NCBI RefSeq assembly: GCF_013283195.1
Contig: NZ_JABEKT010000001.1
Coordinates: 1,462,795-1,526,794, forward strand
Source of the DNA: Ensifer adhaerens
GTDB taxonomy: Bacteria > Pseudomonadota > Alphaproteobacteria > Rhizobiales > Rhizobiaceae
Reading direction: 5' to 3'
DNA: 64,000 bases
The position numbers were made by a program, and so were the translations under genes. The notes below the pieces were generated by a model. It ran no database searches and was not told the origin of the DNA. It saw only the letters and a list, made by a program, of their open reading frames with translations. Of this stretch, positions 50,920 through 61,389 are shown in pieces (within the stretch, counting starts at the first letter, position 1; the number at the start of each line of letters is the position of its first letter).

Positions 50920-51591
50920 GTGGGGTCCGTGGAATTCGCCGGCGTCAAGTGGAACTATGATCGATCGGAACTGATCGCCGATGGCATCGTGCATGGGGTT
51001 GGCCTTGCCGCGGCCCTCGTTGGCGTCACCGCTCTGATCTTTTACGCGATGCTCTGGAGTTCGGCCGGCCAGCTTGCTGCTGCCGCGATTTATGGCACCG
51101 GTCTGCTGGCGACGCTGTCTATATCGTTCCTCTACAACCTCTACCCGGTTTCGCGCACCAAATGGTTTCTGCGCCGCTTCGATCACTCGTCCATCTTCGT
51201 GCTGATCGCCGCGACCTATACGCCCTTCCTGCAGCGCGGCTGGGACGATCCGTTTCTGTTTGCCATGCTGATTGGCATCTGGGCGATTGCCGCGCTCGGC
51301 GTGGGGATCAAGTGCCTCTTTCCCGGTCGGTTCGACCGGCTGGCGATCCTGCTTTATCTCGCCATGGGCTGGAGCGGTGTCCTTGCGGTGGGGCCGCTGC
51401 TGTCGGCGCTATCTTCGACGACGCTGGTGCTGATCCTCGTCGGCGGCATCATCTATTCCGCCGGCGTGATCTTCCATGTCTGGGAGAAGCTGCGTTTCCA
51501 GAACGCCATCTGGCATGCCTTCGTCGTTACCGGCGCCGCCGTGCACTATTCGGCCGTCATCAACTGTCTGACAGGCACGGCGATATCCTGA
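50920..51591 (+). CDS. Hemolysin III/TrhA-family (PAQR) membrane protein
   Basis: 223 residues, about seven membrane helices, from GTG 50920 with GGAAGG upstream. PAQR-family residues are visible: SELIADGIVHGVGLAAALVG, FDHSSIFVLIAATYTPF (conserved Asp-His-Ser) and WHAFVVTGAAVHY (His pair). These form a zinc-site hydrolase-like core in PAQR proteins. The E. coli homologue TrhA is linked to membrane energetics and fatty acid composition. The 'hemolysin' label is historical. Confidence 0.9.
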   Translation: MGSVEFAGVKWNYDRSELIADGIVHGVGLAAALVGVTALIFYAMLWSSAGQLAAAAIYGTGLLATLSISFLYNLYPVSRTKWFLRRFDHSSIFVLIAATYTPFLQRGWDDPFLFAMLIGIWAIAALGVGIKCLFPGRFDRLAILLYLAMGWSGVLAVGPLLSALSSTTLVLILVGGIIYSAGVIFHVWEKLRFQNAIWHAFVVTGAAVHYSAVINCLTGTAIS

Positions 51592-51709
51592 TACAGTTCA
51601 GCGAGAGCATTTCCAGGAAAAGCAAGACGCGGCTTCCGTTGGGAAACGCGTAAAAACAAAGAGATAGAGCGTCTCCGTTGTGGTCGGAAACGGTCACGAA
51701 CGACACCGC

Positions 51710-52234
51710 TCAGTTCGGCGCGGCCACGGGTGCTGCCGCCACCGGCGTCTGCTGACAGCCTTCCGAGGGGCGCAAAGCCTCCGCCATCCGCGAGATGACA
51801 CCATCGAAGCTGGTCAGCCGGCTCTTGCGGTACTGCAGACGGAAATAGGCCGCGCTGCCGTCGCAGAGCGCAATGGCGCGCGTGTAAAATACCTCGTCGC
51901 CGCGCACGCCGGAAAAACTTGCCCAGGCTGCGGTGACGCGCGAGTAGGAAATCCGCCACTGGTCTTCCCGTTCGCTCGCCATCCGATCGTTGACGTCGAT
52001 CTCGAAATCGCCGTCGACAAGCTCGCTGCCGAAAACGGCGAGCGTGGCGCCGTTGTCGTTGGCATGAAAGCTGACGCCGTCGCCATTGTCGGCTTCACCT
52101 TGCGGTTCGAAGCCGGGCGGAATGTCGAGGATATAGCCGAAACGCGGATTGGCGTAGGCATGCCAGTCATCGTCCGCAGCGGCCGGGAACGCAGCCGAGA
52201 ACAGAAGCGCGAATGCAGCGAGAATGCGACGCAT
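51710..52234 (-). CDS. Exported conserved hypothetical protein
   Basis: 174 residues with signal peptide MRRILAAFALLFSAAFPAAA. The mature domain WHAYANPRFGYILDIPPGFEP..FSGVRGDEVFYTRAIALCDG is seen in many rhizobial periplasmic proteins without known function. The C-terminus is low-complexity (TPVAAAPVAAPN). No motif suggests an enzyme. Confidence 0.75.
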   Translation of the reverse strand: MRRILAAFALLFSAAFPAAADDDWHAYANPRFGYILDIPPGFEPQGEADNGDGVSFHANDNGATLAVFGSELVDGDFEIDVNDRMASEREDQWRISYSRVTAAWASFSGVRGDEVFYTRAIALCDGSAAYFRLQYRKSRLTSFDGVISRMAEALRPSEGCQQTPVAAAPVAAPN

Positions 52235-52347
52235 GCGGACCTCCTCCCGACTTGCTTCGACGGTCTGTTTATGAATAGCACATCCGTGCAGGAAGCGCTG
52301 TTTCTATCGGAACAGCGGCAAGCCTAAGCCGCAACCTTCCGTTTGCG

Positions 52348-52755
52348 TCAATCCTCGGTAAACGTCATCGCGTGGCCGTTCAGGCAGTAACGCAGGCCGG
52401 TGGGCGGCGGTCCGTCGGGGAAGACGTGACCGAGATGAGCATCACAGTCCGCACAGCGGATTTCGGTGCGCACCATGAAATATGAACGGTCCTCGATCTC
52501 GCGGATCGCCTCATCGTCGATTGCGGCGAAATAGCTCGGCCAGCCGCAACCGGAATCAAACTTGCTGTCGGAGCGAAACAGCGCACGGCCGCAGCAGACA
52601 CATTCATAGGTGCCCACCCTCTTGTTGGAAAGGAAGGGACCGGTGAAGGCGCGCTCGGTGCCGTGTTCGCGGGTGATGCGGTATTGTTCGGGCGACAGCT
52701 GCGCGCGCCACTCCGCATCGGTCTTGATCACTTTCGGCGCCCTTGCGTCTCTCAT
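52348..52755 (-). CDS. msrB: Peptide-methionine (R)-S-oxide reductase MsrB
   Basis: 135 residues from ATG 52755 with GGGAGATC. MsrB signatures: zinc Cys pairs in [12 protein letters not shown] and [14 protein letters not shown], substrate loop [11 protein letters not shown], catalytic Cys in GLRYCLNG. It reduces methionine-R-sulfoxide in proteins with thioredoxin. An upstream extension of 54 codons in the same frame is unlikely to be translated. Confidence 0.95.
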   Translation of the reverse strand: MRDARAPKVIKTDAEWRAQLSPEQYRITREHGTERAFTGPFLSNKRVGTYECVCCGRALFRSDSKFDSGCGWPSYFAAIDDEAIREIEDRSYFMVRTEIRCADCDAHLGHVFPDGPPPTGLRYCLNGHAMTFTED

Positions 52756-52903
52756 CGAAGATCTCCCTGTGATTGTCGACGAGTATATAGGATCGCTGGC
52801 GGCGCGCCGCAAATCACGCTCGCGTGCCGACAGGCTGCGATCAGTCTGGGCTGTGTCCGACAGCGGAACTTCAGCTCGATCAGATGCGATGCGAGGTGTG
52901 GTC

Positions 52904-54556
52904 TCAATCACCTCCAACGCCCGGCGGCACCTCGTTAAAATTTCGCCGGATCACAGTCGGGCCGGTACCGTGAACGCGTTTGCTCTCGTTGTAGAACGCG
53001 ATGAACTCTTGCGCGGGTAAGGCTTTGGAATAAAGCCAGCCCTGGCCGTAGTGCACGCCGCGTTCGAGCAGATAATCCGCCTGCTCCTGTCGTTCGATGC
53101 CTTCGGCGACGATGTAGAGGTTCAGCGATTTGGCGATGTCGATGATATGAGGGGTGACGGCGCTCGTGGCCGAGACGAGCCCGACGGTATCGATAAAAGA
53201 CTTGTCGATCTTCAATGCGTCGAGCGGCAGGTCCTGTAGATATTGCAGGCTGGAATAGCCCGTGCCGAAATCGTCGATCGCCACGGAATGGCCAAGTCGA
53301 CGGGCTTCCTCGATCGTTGCTCGGGCGGATTTCACATCCATGAAGCCGCGTTCGGTGGCCTCGAGCCAGATCTGCTCGGTGAGGACGCCGGAGTTCGCGA
53401 GCGCTGCCTGGATGACGGGCAGGACACGCCCGGATTTGATGTCGTCGGCCGAGAGATTGATGGCGATGTGCAGCGAACGGTCGGCGACGAGGACCGCGCC
53501 GAGATCGCCAATGACCCCGTCGATGACCTGATCAGTAATGGCCTGGATCAGGCCGCTTTCCTCCGCAAGCGGGATAAAGGTGTCAGGCCTGACCAGCGAG
53601 CCGTCGGGCCTGCGCCAGCGCACGAGCGCTTCCGCACCGACGCAGATGCCGGTCTTCATCTCGATGAGCGGCTGATAATGCACGATGAATTCACGGCGAT
53701 GTACGGCGATTGAGAGTTCGCCGAGCGGCGAGAGCCGTCGTCGCGACAGCCAGAGGACGAGGCCAACCATCAATGCGGCGACAATCGCGCCGAGCGGCAG
53801 GAGCAGCAGCCGTTCGCGGCCGAGATCGTTCAGCAGCGACGCCCTTGACGACGTTGCTATCGCGATCCAGCCGGAGCCGCTCGCGGTGGCAAAGAGATTG
53901 TCCGCATCGCTGCCGGTCTGCGGATGCTCGACCAGCCGCTTGATCAGCGAAGCGTCCGGCGCGTTCAATGCGCTGACGAGGGTGCCCGTGTCACTAGCGA
54001 TCGCAAGGCGCGTATCAGGGGAAGCGAGCACGTCGACAAGCCGTGCCGGATCGGTCAGCACGCTGTAGGATCGATATCGCAATCCCAGCATCGCCCGACC
54101 GTTGCTGATCGTTGGGTGAACCCGAGCCGTCACGCCGATGCCGCTGGCCGTGGTGAAGTCGACTGGCCCGCGACCGATGGTCGACTCCGGTTTGCCCCAC
54201 GAAGTGCATTTGAGCTCGTCGCCTTCGAAGTAGCCGATGTCTTCGACGGAGCGCGTGTTGACGACAAGGGTGCGCATCGCCGCGATATGGGCCTGGGAGC
54301 AGGGCGCGAAGCTGAACTGGTCGGCAGACTTGAGCGCCGAGGTCGCTTCGCCGAGCGCCGTATCGGCACGCACCAGCGCATACTCTGCGAGACGACTGAG
54401 GCGGGTCTCCTCCCTGTTGGTGGCGACCGACCAGGATAGATAAAACGCGGCGGCGATCGGCAGGATGGCACCCAGCGCCGCGAGCACACTGGTCATCGCC
54501 ACAATGTAGGACCGTTCCAAGCCAGACCTCGTGAGCTCAAGAGAAGCGCTGTGCAA
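52904..54556 (-). CDS. c-di-GMP phosphodiesterase, CSS-motif periplasmic sensor plus EAL
   Basis: 550 residues. Two membrane helices (about 21-45 and 255-275) flank a periplasmic CSS-motif domain with the Cys motif as CTSWG near residue 117 and a partner Cys at about 86, as in the PdeB/PdeC redox-sensing group. The cytoplasmic EAL domain is catalytically complete: [40 protein letters not shown] and EGIE. Expected to hydrolyse c-di-GMP under control of a periplasmic disulfide. The start is uncertain: TTG 54556 opens the frame, and ATG 54496 (MTSVLAALG) is an alternative. Confidence 0.9.
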   Translation of the reverse strand: MHSASLELTRSGLERSYIVAMTSVLAALGAILPIAAAFYLSWSVATNREETRLSRLAEYALVRADTALGEATSALKSADQFSFAPCSQAHIAAMRTLVVNTRSVEDIGYFEGDELKCTSWGKPESTIGRGPVDFTTASGIGVTARVHPTISNGRAMLGLRYRSYSVLTDPARLVDVLASPDTRLAIASDTGTLVSALNAPDASLIKRLVEHPQTGSDADNLFATASGSGWIAIATSSRASLLNDLGRERLLLLPLGAIVAALMVGLVLWLSRRRLSPLGELSIAVHRREFIVHYQPLIEMKTGICVGAEALVRWRRPDGSLVRPDTFIPLAEESGLIQAITDQVIDGVIGDLGAVLVADRSLHIAINLSADDIKSGRVLPVIQAALANSGVLTEQIWLEATERGFMDVKSARATIEEARRLGHSVAIDDFGTGYSSLQYLQDLPLDALKIDKSFIDTVGLVSATSAVTPHIIDIAKSLNLYIVAEGIERQEQADYLLERGVHYGQGWLYSKALPAQEFIAFYNESKRVHGTGPTVIRRNFNEVPPGVGGD

Positions 54557-55049
54557 TTCGTTGCATCAATCGATCAGCGATGGCGACCGATCTAGACCAT
54601 GACGTGCTCGCCAGGAAGCACGAAGGATGGCTTTAGTCCTTGAAAAATAGCGCACTTGACGATTCTCAAATGCGCACGCCAGAGGTTTCGGGTTCGTATC
54701 GAAACTCACTCGATGCCGTTGCATCACGACGAAGTACCAGATGCGATGCATCTCTTGCGACCGATAAAGCTGGACGTTGCCAACAACACGTTAAAATCGC
54801 GTTCGCCGGTTGATCGGTAGCGATGACCCTGAGTGTGCGAATGCGTTGCCATATATCGGACGGTTTCGCCTCGTCACGCGATCATGGCCGCAAATCTCAC
54901 AAGAAAACCGGAGATTTACCGGCTTTTCTGGAGTTAACAGCGCATAACGTCGATTTTCCCCGAATAAGGCTTGAGGCGCGTGTACCCATCTTTTATGTCG
55001 GGTATTCGTTTGATCCGACAATCAAATCGCAAAGGAGCGCGCCCGGACG
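54557..55049. other. Long intergenic/leader region upstream of phaA
   Basis: About 490 bp between the divergent EAL gene and phaA, relatively AT-rich in 54640-54780 and 54890-55030. I see no credible coding sequence. It includes a hairpin at 54902-54929, a TTTGAT/ATCAAA dyad close to the phaA ribosome site, and AAAGGAG (55031-55037) unusually far (12 nt) from the ATG. Confidence 0.5.
54902..54929 (+). promoter_or_regulatory. Hairpin in the phaA upstream region
   Basis: AGAAAACCGG (54902-54911) pairs with CCGGCTTTTCT (54919-54929) with a single bulged base and a 7-nt loop, 120 bp before phaA. No gene lies upstream on this strand, so it is not a trailing terminator; it could be an mRNA leader element. 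Confidence 0.4.
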
Positions 55050-57410
55050 ATGGATGCTGCCGCCCTGACATTGCTGGCCTTGTCGCTTCCGTTTGTCGGT
55101 GCGCTTGTCGCGCCGCTGCTGACCCGCCTGCTCGGACACAACGCTGCCTGGATTCTCGCGCTTTTTCCTGCGGCGATCGTCCTGCACTTCACGCGCTTTC
55201 TGCCTGAAGTCTCTCGTGGCGAGATCGTTACCGGTGGCTATGAATGGATCCCCTCCTTCAATGTCAGTTTCTCCTGGCTGATCGATGGCCTGTCCCTGAC
55301 CTTCGTCTTGCTGATCGCCGGCATCGGCACGCTGATCGTGCTCTACTCCGGCGGCTACCTGAAGGGACATCCGCAGCAGGGTCGGTTCTTCTCCTTCATC
55401 CTGATGTTCATGGGATCGATGCTCGGGCTCGTCGTGTCCGACAGCTTCCTGATGCTCTTCGTTTTCTGGGAGCTGACATCGATTACCTCCTTCCTGCTGA
55501 TCGGCTTCGACCATTCGCGGGAGGCCGCCCGGCGTGCCGCCCTGCAGGCGCTTGTGGTTACCGGGGGAGGTGGGTTGTTTCTGCTCGCGGGCCTGCTGGT
55601 CATCTGGAATGTCACCGGCGTCACCCAGCTCTCGCTGCTGGTGTCCTTCGGTTCGGAGATGCGCGCGAGCCCCTTCTATCTTGCGGCACTGCTGCTGGTG
55701 CTCGGCGGCGCGTTCACCAAGTCCGCCCAGTTCCCCTTCCATTTCTGGCTGCCCAACGCGATGGAGGCGCCGACGCCCGTCTCGGCCTACCTGCACTCCG
55801 CGACAATGGTGAAGGCCGGCGTCTACCTGCTGATGCGCCTCAACCCGGTGCTTGGCGGAACGCCGGAATGGCAGATATTGCTGCCGCTCTTCGGCGGCGC
55901 GACGCTCGTCATTGGCGCAGTTCTCGCCTGCCGACAGACCGATCTGAAGTTGATGCTTGCCTATACGACCATGGCATCCCTTGGTCTGCTCGTGATGCTG
56001 ACCGGGATCGGCTTTCCGCATGCGATCGAGGCGGCGGCGCTCTATCTGGTGGCGCATTCGCTGTTCAAGGGCGCGCTGTTCATGGTTGCCGGCATCATCG
56101 ACCATGAAACCGGGACCCGCGACGTGACGAAGCTCGGCGGCTTGCGTTCCGCCATGCCGCTGACATTCGTGATCGCACTCGCCGCGGCACTTTCGATGGG
56201 TGGCTTGCCGCCGTTTTTCGGCTTCCTCGCCAAGGAAGAGATCTATGACGCGTTGGCCAGCCTGGACCGGCGCGCGATGGTTTTCGCGGCGCTCGCCATC
56301 CTCGGCAATGCGCTGATGTTTGCCGTGGCGTTTGCCGTTGCGCTCAAGCCCTTCGTCGGCGCAAAGACCGAAACACCGAAGTCCGCGCATGAGGCGCCGG
56401 TGCTTCTGTGGATCGGCCCGGCGCTCCTGGCTGCCAAGGGGCTGTCAGCTGCCCTGCTGACCGGCCTCACCCACGAGCTCGTGTCGACACCGATGGCAAC
56501 GGCGATTGCCGGCGAGCGCAGACAGGTCACGATTTCGATCGTTCCCCATATCGGCATGCCGCTGGCCCTGTCCTGCGTCACCATTGCTCTCGGGGTGATC
56601 TTTTATCTCAACCTTGCCCGCCTACGCGCCTTCATCGCCACCATCCTCAGTGACATTGGCTGGGGACCGGATCGTGGTTTCGACCAGTTCATGCGCGGGC
56701 TTGTGCGCTTTTCCGTCGCTTTGACCCGCCGGCTGCAATCCGGCCGGCTCGATGTCTATATGACGGTGACATTCATCCTGGTTGCCGCCGTGCTGCTGGG
56801 CGCACCGCTTTATTATGGCGAACTGCCGCGCGCACCGTTCTTCGCCGCCGACGTGCCGCTGCATGAGCTGGCGATCATGGCGATTGCCGTCATCGGCCTT
56901 TTCGCCGTCGTGCTCGCTTCCGATCGGCTGACCGCGATCGTCTCGCTCGGCATCCAGGGCTTTGCCGTTGCTGTCATTTTCCTGCTCTATGGTGCGCCGG
57001 ACCTCGCCTTCACCCAGTTCATGATCGAGACCCTGTCGGTCGTCGTGCTGGCACTGGTGATGACGCGGCTGAGGCTCGCACCCTCCGATCATCGGCCGCT
57101 CGTTCAGAAGGTGCCGGATCTTACGATCGCGCTTGCCTGCGGTATCGGTTTCGGGCTGATGCTCTTGAAAGTGACCGGCGTGCCCTTCGACGCCTCGTTG
57201 ACCGACTTCTTCAACCTCTATTCGAAAACGATCGCGCATGGCGCCAATGTCGTCAACGTCATCATCGTCGATTTCCGCGGCACGGACACGCTTGGCGAAA
57301 TCGCCGTCGTCATGGTGACCGGTCTCGCCATCCTGTCCTTGGTTCGCCTCAGGGCCGGCGCGTTGCGGCGCATCGCCGACAATGACCCGGATGCGGAGGA
57401 ACGCACATGA
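55050..57410 (+). CDS. phaA: Mrp/Pha-type antiporter subunit A
   Basis: 786 residues, about 20 membrane helices: an NADH-quinone-oxidoreductase ND5-like N-terminal part ([55 protein letters not shown]) and a C-terminal DUF4040/MbhD-like part (TEXT segment [20 protein letters not shown], then [15 protein letters not shown]). Catalytic Lys/Glu/His of the proton path appear in these motifs. Large core subunit of a Na+/H+ or K+/H+ antiporter complex in the inner membrane. Overlaps the next gene as ATGA. Confidence 0.95.
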   Translation: MDAAALTLLALSLPFVGALVAPLLTRLLGHNAAWILALFPAAIVLHFTRFLPEVSRGEIVTGGYEWIPSFNVSFSWLIDGLSLTFVLLIAGIGTLIVLYSGGYLKGHPQQGRFFSFILMFMGSMLGLVVSDSFLMLFVFWELTSITSFLLIGFDHSREAARRAALQALVVTGGGGLFLLAGLLVIWNVTGVTQLSLLVSFGSEMRASPFYLAALLLVLGGAFTKSAQFPFHFWLPNAMEAPTPVSAYLHSATMVKAGVYLLMRLNPVLGGTPEWQILLPLFGGATLVIGAVLACRQTDLKLMLAYTTMASLGLLVMLTGIGFPHAIEAAALYLVAHSLFKGALFMVAGIIDHETGTRDVTKLGGLRSAMPLTFVIALAAALSMGGLPPFFGFLAKEEIYDALASLDRRAMVFAALAILGNALMFAVAFAVALKPFVGAKTETPKSAHEAPVLLWIGPALLAAKGLSAALLTGLTHELVSTPMATAIAGERRQVTISIVPHIGMPLALSCVTIALGVIFYLNLARLRAFIATILSDIGWGPDRGFDQFMRGLVRFSVALTRRLQSGRLDVYMTVTFILVAAVLLGAPLYYGELPRAPFFAADVPLHELAIMAIAVIGLFAVVLASDRLTAIVSLGIQGFAVAVIFLLYGAPDLAFTQFMIETLSVVVLALVMTRLRLAPSDHRPLVQKVPDLTIALACGIGFGLMLLKVTGVPFDASLTDFFNLYSKTIAHGANVVNVIIVDFRGTDTLGEIAVVMVTGLAILSLVRLRAGALRRIADNDPDAEERT

Positions 57411-57826
57411 GATCGGTGATTTTCCGGGCCGTCGCACCGTTTCTGACCAGTCTGATGGTTCTGTTTTCGATCTTCGTGCTGCTGCGCGGGCACAACGAGC
57501 CGGGCGGCGGCTTCATCGGTGGACTGATTGCCGTGTCAGCATTGGCGATCTACGGTATCGCCTGCGGCGTCGAGACCGTGCGTCGCGCGATCTACTTCCA
57601 CCCGATGGCGATCGCCGGTGCAGGCCTGTTTGCGGCCACTATCGCCGGATTGATCTCGATCGCGGCCCGCGTGCCTTTCATGACCGGGCTTTGGATCTAT
57701 CCCTCCTTGCTCGGCGTGGAAGTGCCGCTATCGACGGTGACGCTGTTTGATTGCGGCGTCTATCTGGTCGTCGTCGGTGCCATCAGCTCGATCGCCCTGT
57801 CGCTCGAAGAGCGGGGAGGCGAATGA
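57407..57826 (+). CDS. phaB: Mrp/Pha antiporter subunit B
   Basis: 139 residues, four membrane helices, with the MnhB signature [17 protein letters not shown] and the [20 protein letters not shown] end. Subunit of the same complex. Coupled by ATGA to phaA and by TGATG to phaC. GGAGGAA precedes its ATG inside phaA. Confidence 0.93.
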   Translation: MRSVIFRAVAPFLTSLMVLFSIFVLLRGHNEPGGGFIGGLIAVSALAIYGIACGVETVRRAIYFHPMAIAGAGLFAATIAGLISIAARVPFMTGLWIYPSLLGVEVPLSTVTLFDCGVYLVVVGAISSIALSLEERGGE

Positions 57827-58203
57827 TGGAAGCCTGGTTTGCGCTGCTGGTCGGCACCTTCTTCACTGTCGCCATCTATCTGCTTCTGTCGAAGTCCATC
57901 ATTCGCGTCCTGTTGGGCGTGGCGATCCTCGGCAATGGCGTCAACCTCTTGATCTTTACCGGCGGCCGGCTGACGCGCGGCGTGCCGCCCGTCATCCAGG
58001 AGGGTGCCGATACGCTCACCGGATCGGCGGCCAACGCTCTGCCACAGGCTCTCATCCTCACGGCGATCGTCATTTCGTTCTCCTTCTTCGCTTTCCTGCT
58101 CGTTTTGGCCTGGCGCGCCTACGAGGATCTTTCGACCGACAATACCGACGAAATGCGCGTCGCCGAGCCGGAAGAAGAGCCGGCTCCCCCGCTTGGATAC
58201 TGA
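57826..58203 (+). CDS. phaC: Mrp/Pha antiporter subunit C (NuoK-like)
   Basis: 125 residues, three membrane helices, NuoK-like: LSKSIIRVLLGVAILGNGVNLLI and PQALILTAIVISFSFFAFLLVL. The tail is acidic (DNTDEMRVAEPEEEPAPP). Two ATGs (57823, 57826) are possible; the second overlaps the phaB stop as TGATG and is better spaced from GGGGAGG. Confidence 0.93.
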   Translation: MEAWFALLVGTFFTVAIYLLLSKSIIRVLLGVAILGNGVNLLIFTGGRLTRGVPPVIQEGADTLTGSAANALPQALILTAIVISFSFFAFLLVLAWRAYEDLSTDNTDEMRVAEPEEEPAPPLGY

Positions 58204-58210
58204 CCGACAG

Positions 58211-59773
58211 ATGGCCGTTTCGACTTCACCCCCCGCCGATCTTTCTGCTGCCCTCGTTCTCGAGCCGGTTGCGGCAGCCGACTGGCTGGTGATCCTCCCG
58301 GTTGCCTGGTGCCTGGCGATCGGTGCGTTGCTGGTCATGCTGCGCCGCCCGATCGGCCTGCATCCGTTCATCGCCATTGCGGGGCTTGCGGGCCTGGTGG
58401 TGATCGACGGGTTGCTTTTGCACCATGTGATCGCGAGCGGCCCGGTGACGATGGTGATGGGGCGCTGGCTGCCGCCCTTCGGTATCGCCTTTACCGTCGA
58501 TCTCACCGGCGCACTATTTGCACTTACGGCGTCCGTCGTAGCACTTGCCGGCGGCGTCTACTCGCTCTCCGACATCAATGACAGCGGCCGGCGATACGGT
58601 TTCTATCCTTTCCTGATGCTACTTATGGCCGGCGTCTCCGGTGCGTTTCTGACCGGTGACATCTTCAATCTCTACGTCTGGTTCGAGGTGCTGCTGATCT
58701 CGTCCTTCGGCCTGATCGTGCTCGGCTCCGAGCGCGAGCAGATCGATGGCGCGGTGAAGTATGGTTTCCTCAACCTCGTCGCGACGACGCTGTTCCTGGT
58801 CACCACCGGCTATCTCTATGCAAGCTTCGGAACGCTCAACATGGCCGACATCGCCCGCAAGGCCGAAGGCCTGCGCGGCACCGCGCCGTTGATGACGCTG
58901 ACAGCATTGTTCCTGCTGGCCTTCGGGATGAAGGCGGCCGCATTCCCCGTCAATTTCTGGCTGCCGGCGTCCTATCACACGCCGCGCGTCGTCGTGTCGG
59001 CACTCTTCGCTGGCTTGTTGACCAAGGTCGGCATCTACGCGCTGATCCGCGTGACCGTGATGCTCTTGCCGGTGGAGCGGGAAGAACTCAGCTTCGTCAT
59101 CGCGGTGATCGGGGCGTTGACGATGCTCGTCGGCGTGTTCGGCGCGCTCGCACAGGCCGATTTCCGTCGCATGCTCGGCTATCTCGTGATCTCCGGCATC
59201 GGTTCGATCCTTGCGGGCGTTGCCGTTGGCGGGCCGGGCGGCATCGGCGGGGCGATCTTCTATGCGCTGCATTCGATGCTTGTCATGACGGCGCTCTACT
59301 TCGCCTCGGGCGTTGCGGCGAAGCTTGGCGGCAGCTTCTCGCTATCGTCGCTATCAGGTCTTTATCGCCGCCATGCTGGCTTTGCCGCCATCAGCCTGAT
59401 GCTCGCCTTTGCCGTGTCCGGCCTGCCGCCGTTCTCCGGCTTCTGGCCGAAGGTCATGCTGGTCAAGGCAGCACTCGACATCGGCGCCTGGTGGCTTGCG
59501 GCCACACTGCTCGTCACCGGCTTCCTGACGACGATCGCGACCGGCCGCTTCTTCCTGCTTGCCTATTGGCGGGACACGGCCGGAGGGCAGGGGGCAACGG
59601 ACAAGGCGCAGATCCCGGCGACCATTCTCCTGCCTTTGGGCGTGCTGACGTTGCTGACGCTCGCGATCGGCCTTTATCCCGAACCGCTGCTGGCAACGAT
59701 CCAGAGTGCCGCCGCCGGCCTATCCGAACCGTCCGGATATCTGAACTCGGTCTTCCCGGGAGCCGCGCGATGA
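58211..59773 (+). CDS. phaD: Mrp/Pha antiporter subunit D (ND4/ND5-like)
   Basis: 520 residues, about 14 membrane helices. Proton-antiporter core motifs: FNLYVWFEVLLISSFGLIVLG (conserved Glu), KAAAFPVNFWLPASYHTPRV (Lys) and ALHSMLVMTALYFASG. Second large antiporter-like subunit, paralogous to PhaA's N-terminal half. ATG 58211, 7 bp after phaC; the stop overlaps phaE as ATGA. Confidence 0.95.
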   Translation: MAVSTSPPADLSAALVLEPVAAADWLVILPVAWCLAIGALLVMLRRPIGLHPFIAIAGLAGLVVIDGLLLHHVIASGPVTMVMGRWLPPFGIAFTVDLTGALFALTASVVALAGGVYSLSDINDSGRRYGFYPFLMLLMAGVSGAFLTGDIFNLYVWFEVLLISSFGLIVLGSEREQIDGAVKYGFLNLVATTLFLVTTGYLYASFGTLNMADIARKAEGLRGTAPLMTLTALFLLAFGMKAAAFPVNFWLPASYHTPRVVVSALFAGLLTKVGIYALIRVTVMLLPVEREELSFVIAVIGALTMLVGVFGALAQADFRRMLGYLVISGIGSILAGVAVGGPGGIGGAIFYALHSMLVMTALYFASGVAAKLGGSFSLSSLSGLYRRHAGFAAISLMLAFAVSGLPPFSGFWPKVMLVKAALDIGAWWLAATLLVTGFLTTIATGRFFLLAYWRDTAGGQGATDKAQIPATILLPLGVLTLLTLAIGLYPEPLLATIQSAAAGLSEPSGYLNSVFPGAAR

Positions 59774-60246
59774 TCAAGTTCCTCTGGATCAATCTGGTCT
59801 TCACCGCGATCTGGGCTGCGATCAGCGGCAGCCTCGGCGTGCCGAACCTGTTGCTTGGTTTTGCCGTCGGCGCACTGTCCCTGTGGCTGATCCGGCGCGA
59901 ATTGCAGCCTGTCGCCTACCCGGTCCGACCGCTGAAGATCCTGCTGTTGACCGCGTTGTTCTTCAAGGAGCTGGCGGTTTCGGCGACCAAGGTCGCATTC
60001 ATGGTCGTCCAGCCGAAAATGCGGCTGAAGCCAGGCATCTTCTCCTACCCGCTGACCGTCAAGAGCGATTTCGAGATAGCACTGCTGGCCAACCTCATCA
60101 CACTGACGCCGGGTACACTTTCCGTCGACGTCTCCGAGGATCGCAAGATCCTCTATGTTCACGCCCTTGATTGTGCGGATCCCGGCGGCCTCAGGCGCGA
60201 TATTGCCAATGGTTTCGAACGCCGGATCAAGGAGGCTTTCGAATGA
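59770..60246 (+). CDS. phaE: Mrp/Pha antiporter subunit E
   Basis: 158 residues: two or three N-terminal membrane helices, then a cytoplasmic domain with [20 protein letters not shown] and ILYVHALD, diagnostic of MnhE. ATG overlaps the phaD stop, and its own stop overlaps phaF. Confidence 0.93.
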   Translation: MIKFLWINLVFTAIWAAISGSLGVPNLLLGFAVGALSLWLIRRELQPVAYPVRPLKILLLTALFFKELAVSATKVAFMVVQPKMRLKPGIFSYPLTVKSDFEIALLANLITLTPGTLSVDVSEDRKILYVHALDCADPGGLRRDIANGFERRIKEAFE

Positions 60247-60626
60247 CGCTGCCGGACCAGATACTTTCGACCGCCACCGGCTTCGCGCTTGTGTTTTTGT
60301 CCGTGGCGCTGCTGGTGACCGTCTGGCGCATCATCCGCGGCCCGACGCTGCCCGATCGTGTTCTCGGCCTCGATATGCTCGTAGCCATCGCCATCGGTCT
60401 GATCGCGGTCGTTGCCATCCGCACCGGCTTCAATCTCTACATCGATATCGCCATTGCCCTGGGGCTGGTCGGTTTCCTTGCAACCATCGCCTTTGCCCGA
60501 TTTGTTCTGGCACGCGGTCTGTCGCCGGAGAAGGGCAGCCTGGTGCAGGCTGCGCCAGATGCAGGCAAAGGGGGGCGGTCGCCGAGGGCGAAAAGTAACA
60601 GGCGCAAACGCAAGGGGGCACGCTGA
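60243..60626 (+). CDS. phaF: Mrp/Pha antiporter subunit F
   Basis: 127 residues, three membrane helices with [19 protein letters not shown], the MnhF signature. It carries a strongly basic C-terminal extension ([11 protein letters not shown]) beyond the usual family length of about 90-100. Start ATG overlaps the phaE stop; the phaF stop overlaps the phaG start as TGATG. Confidence 0.93.
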   Translation: MTLPDQILSTATGFALVFLSVALLVTVWRIIRGPTLPDRVLGLDMLVAIAIGLIAVVAIRTGFNLYIDIAIALGLVGFLATIAFARFVLARGLSPEKGSLVQAAPDAGKGGRSPRAKSNRRKRKGAR

Positions 60627-60985
60627 TGGAAGCGACCTTCGAGACGATCATTACGCTTTCCGTTGCCGTACTGCTTGTCGGCGGCGCCGTCTTTTCCTTG
60701 CTCGCAGCGATTGGCATCGTGCGTTTCCCCGATCTGTACACCCGCATGCACGCGGCCTCCAAGGCCGGGACAGTTGGCTCGGGCCTGCTGCTTTTGGCCG
60801 CGGGACTGCATTCGCTCGATGTGGCAATACTGTTTCGGGCGTTGGCGGGATGTTTCTTCTTCGTACTGACGGCCCCCATTTCCGCCCATCTATTGGCAAA
60901 GGCCGCTCATCAGGCGGGTTACAGGCTGACGAAGCAGTCGGTCATAGATCAGCTTCCGCAAAAGGAAGAGCCGCGCCGGCATTGA
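60626..60985 (+). CDS. phaG: Mrp/Pha antiporter subunit G
   Basis: 119 residues, three membrane helices with [22 protein letters not shown], the MnhG signature. Last gene of the seven-gene operon. I see no strong terminator directly downstream. Confidence 0.93.
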   Translation: MEATFETIITLSVAVLLVGGAVFSLLAAIGIVRFPDLYTRMHAASKAGTVGSGLLLLAAGLHSLDVAILFRALAGCFFFVLTAPISAHLLAKAAHQAGYRLTKQSVIDQLPQKEEPRRH

Positions 60986-61389
60986 ACGGCAACGTTTCTG
61001 TTTTTGTATTTCAGAACATTCCGATAGACCGCGACCGCGTTAGCAATTTCGAAATAAAGTTGCTAGCGGCGGCCAAATTTATGTTTGGAATTTTCACTGA
61101 TCAGTGTTAATCGAGTAAATGTAAAGTGTCGTCGTGGAAAATACTTAGAGCTGAAATTCCAGCTTGAGTTGTGAATATTGGCTGTTGCTTTGAGAGGTTG
61201 GTTGTTCCAGCGACTCGGCAATAGGTTTCGTGATCAAAATTCCAACTCTTGATATTGCGGCAAGAATTTGTCCTTGTCGTGCGATTGATGGTCTATCCCA
61301 AGGCAGCGAAGGCTTCCCGACGGCATTTGCATGTATTCCTCCCCCTGAAATGTTTTCGGGCTTGTGCTGAATTCCGATAGGAGAAAGAA
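60986..61389. other. AT-rich region upstream of mucR
   Basis: About 404 bp without a plausible gene; AT content is clearly higher than in the rest of the window, with many T-A steps (e.g. 61040-61150). MucR/Ros proteins bind such AT-rich DNA and repress their own genes. It also contains a 12-bp palindrome at 61095-61106. Confidence 0.6.
61095..61106. promoter_or_regulatory. Palindrome CACTGATCAGTG
   Basis: A perfect 12-bp palindrome 284 bp upstream of mucR within AT-rich DNA. It could be an operator for the distant mucR promoter or a remnant of phaG downstream regulation. Confidence 0.35.

Noticed and set aside
55010-55027. Second FixK/FNR box upstream of phaA
   Set aside because: TTTGAT and ATCAAA half-sites are present but separated by 6 bp instead of the required 4, so the helical phase is wrong for FNR/FixK.
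54993-56390. Minus-strand open frame opposite phaA
   Set aside because: Gln/Arg/His-rich shadow of a membrane-protein gene; no ribosome site or homology.
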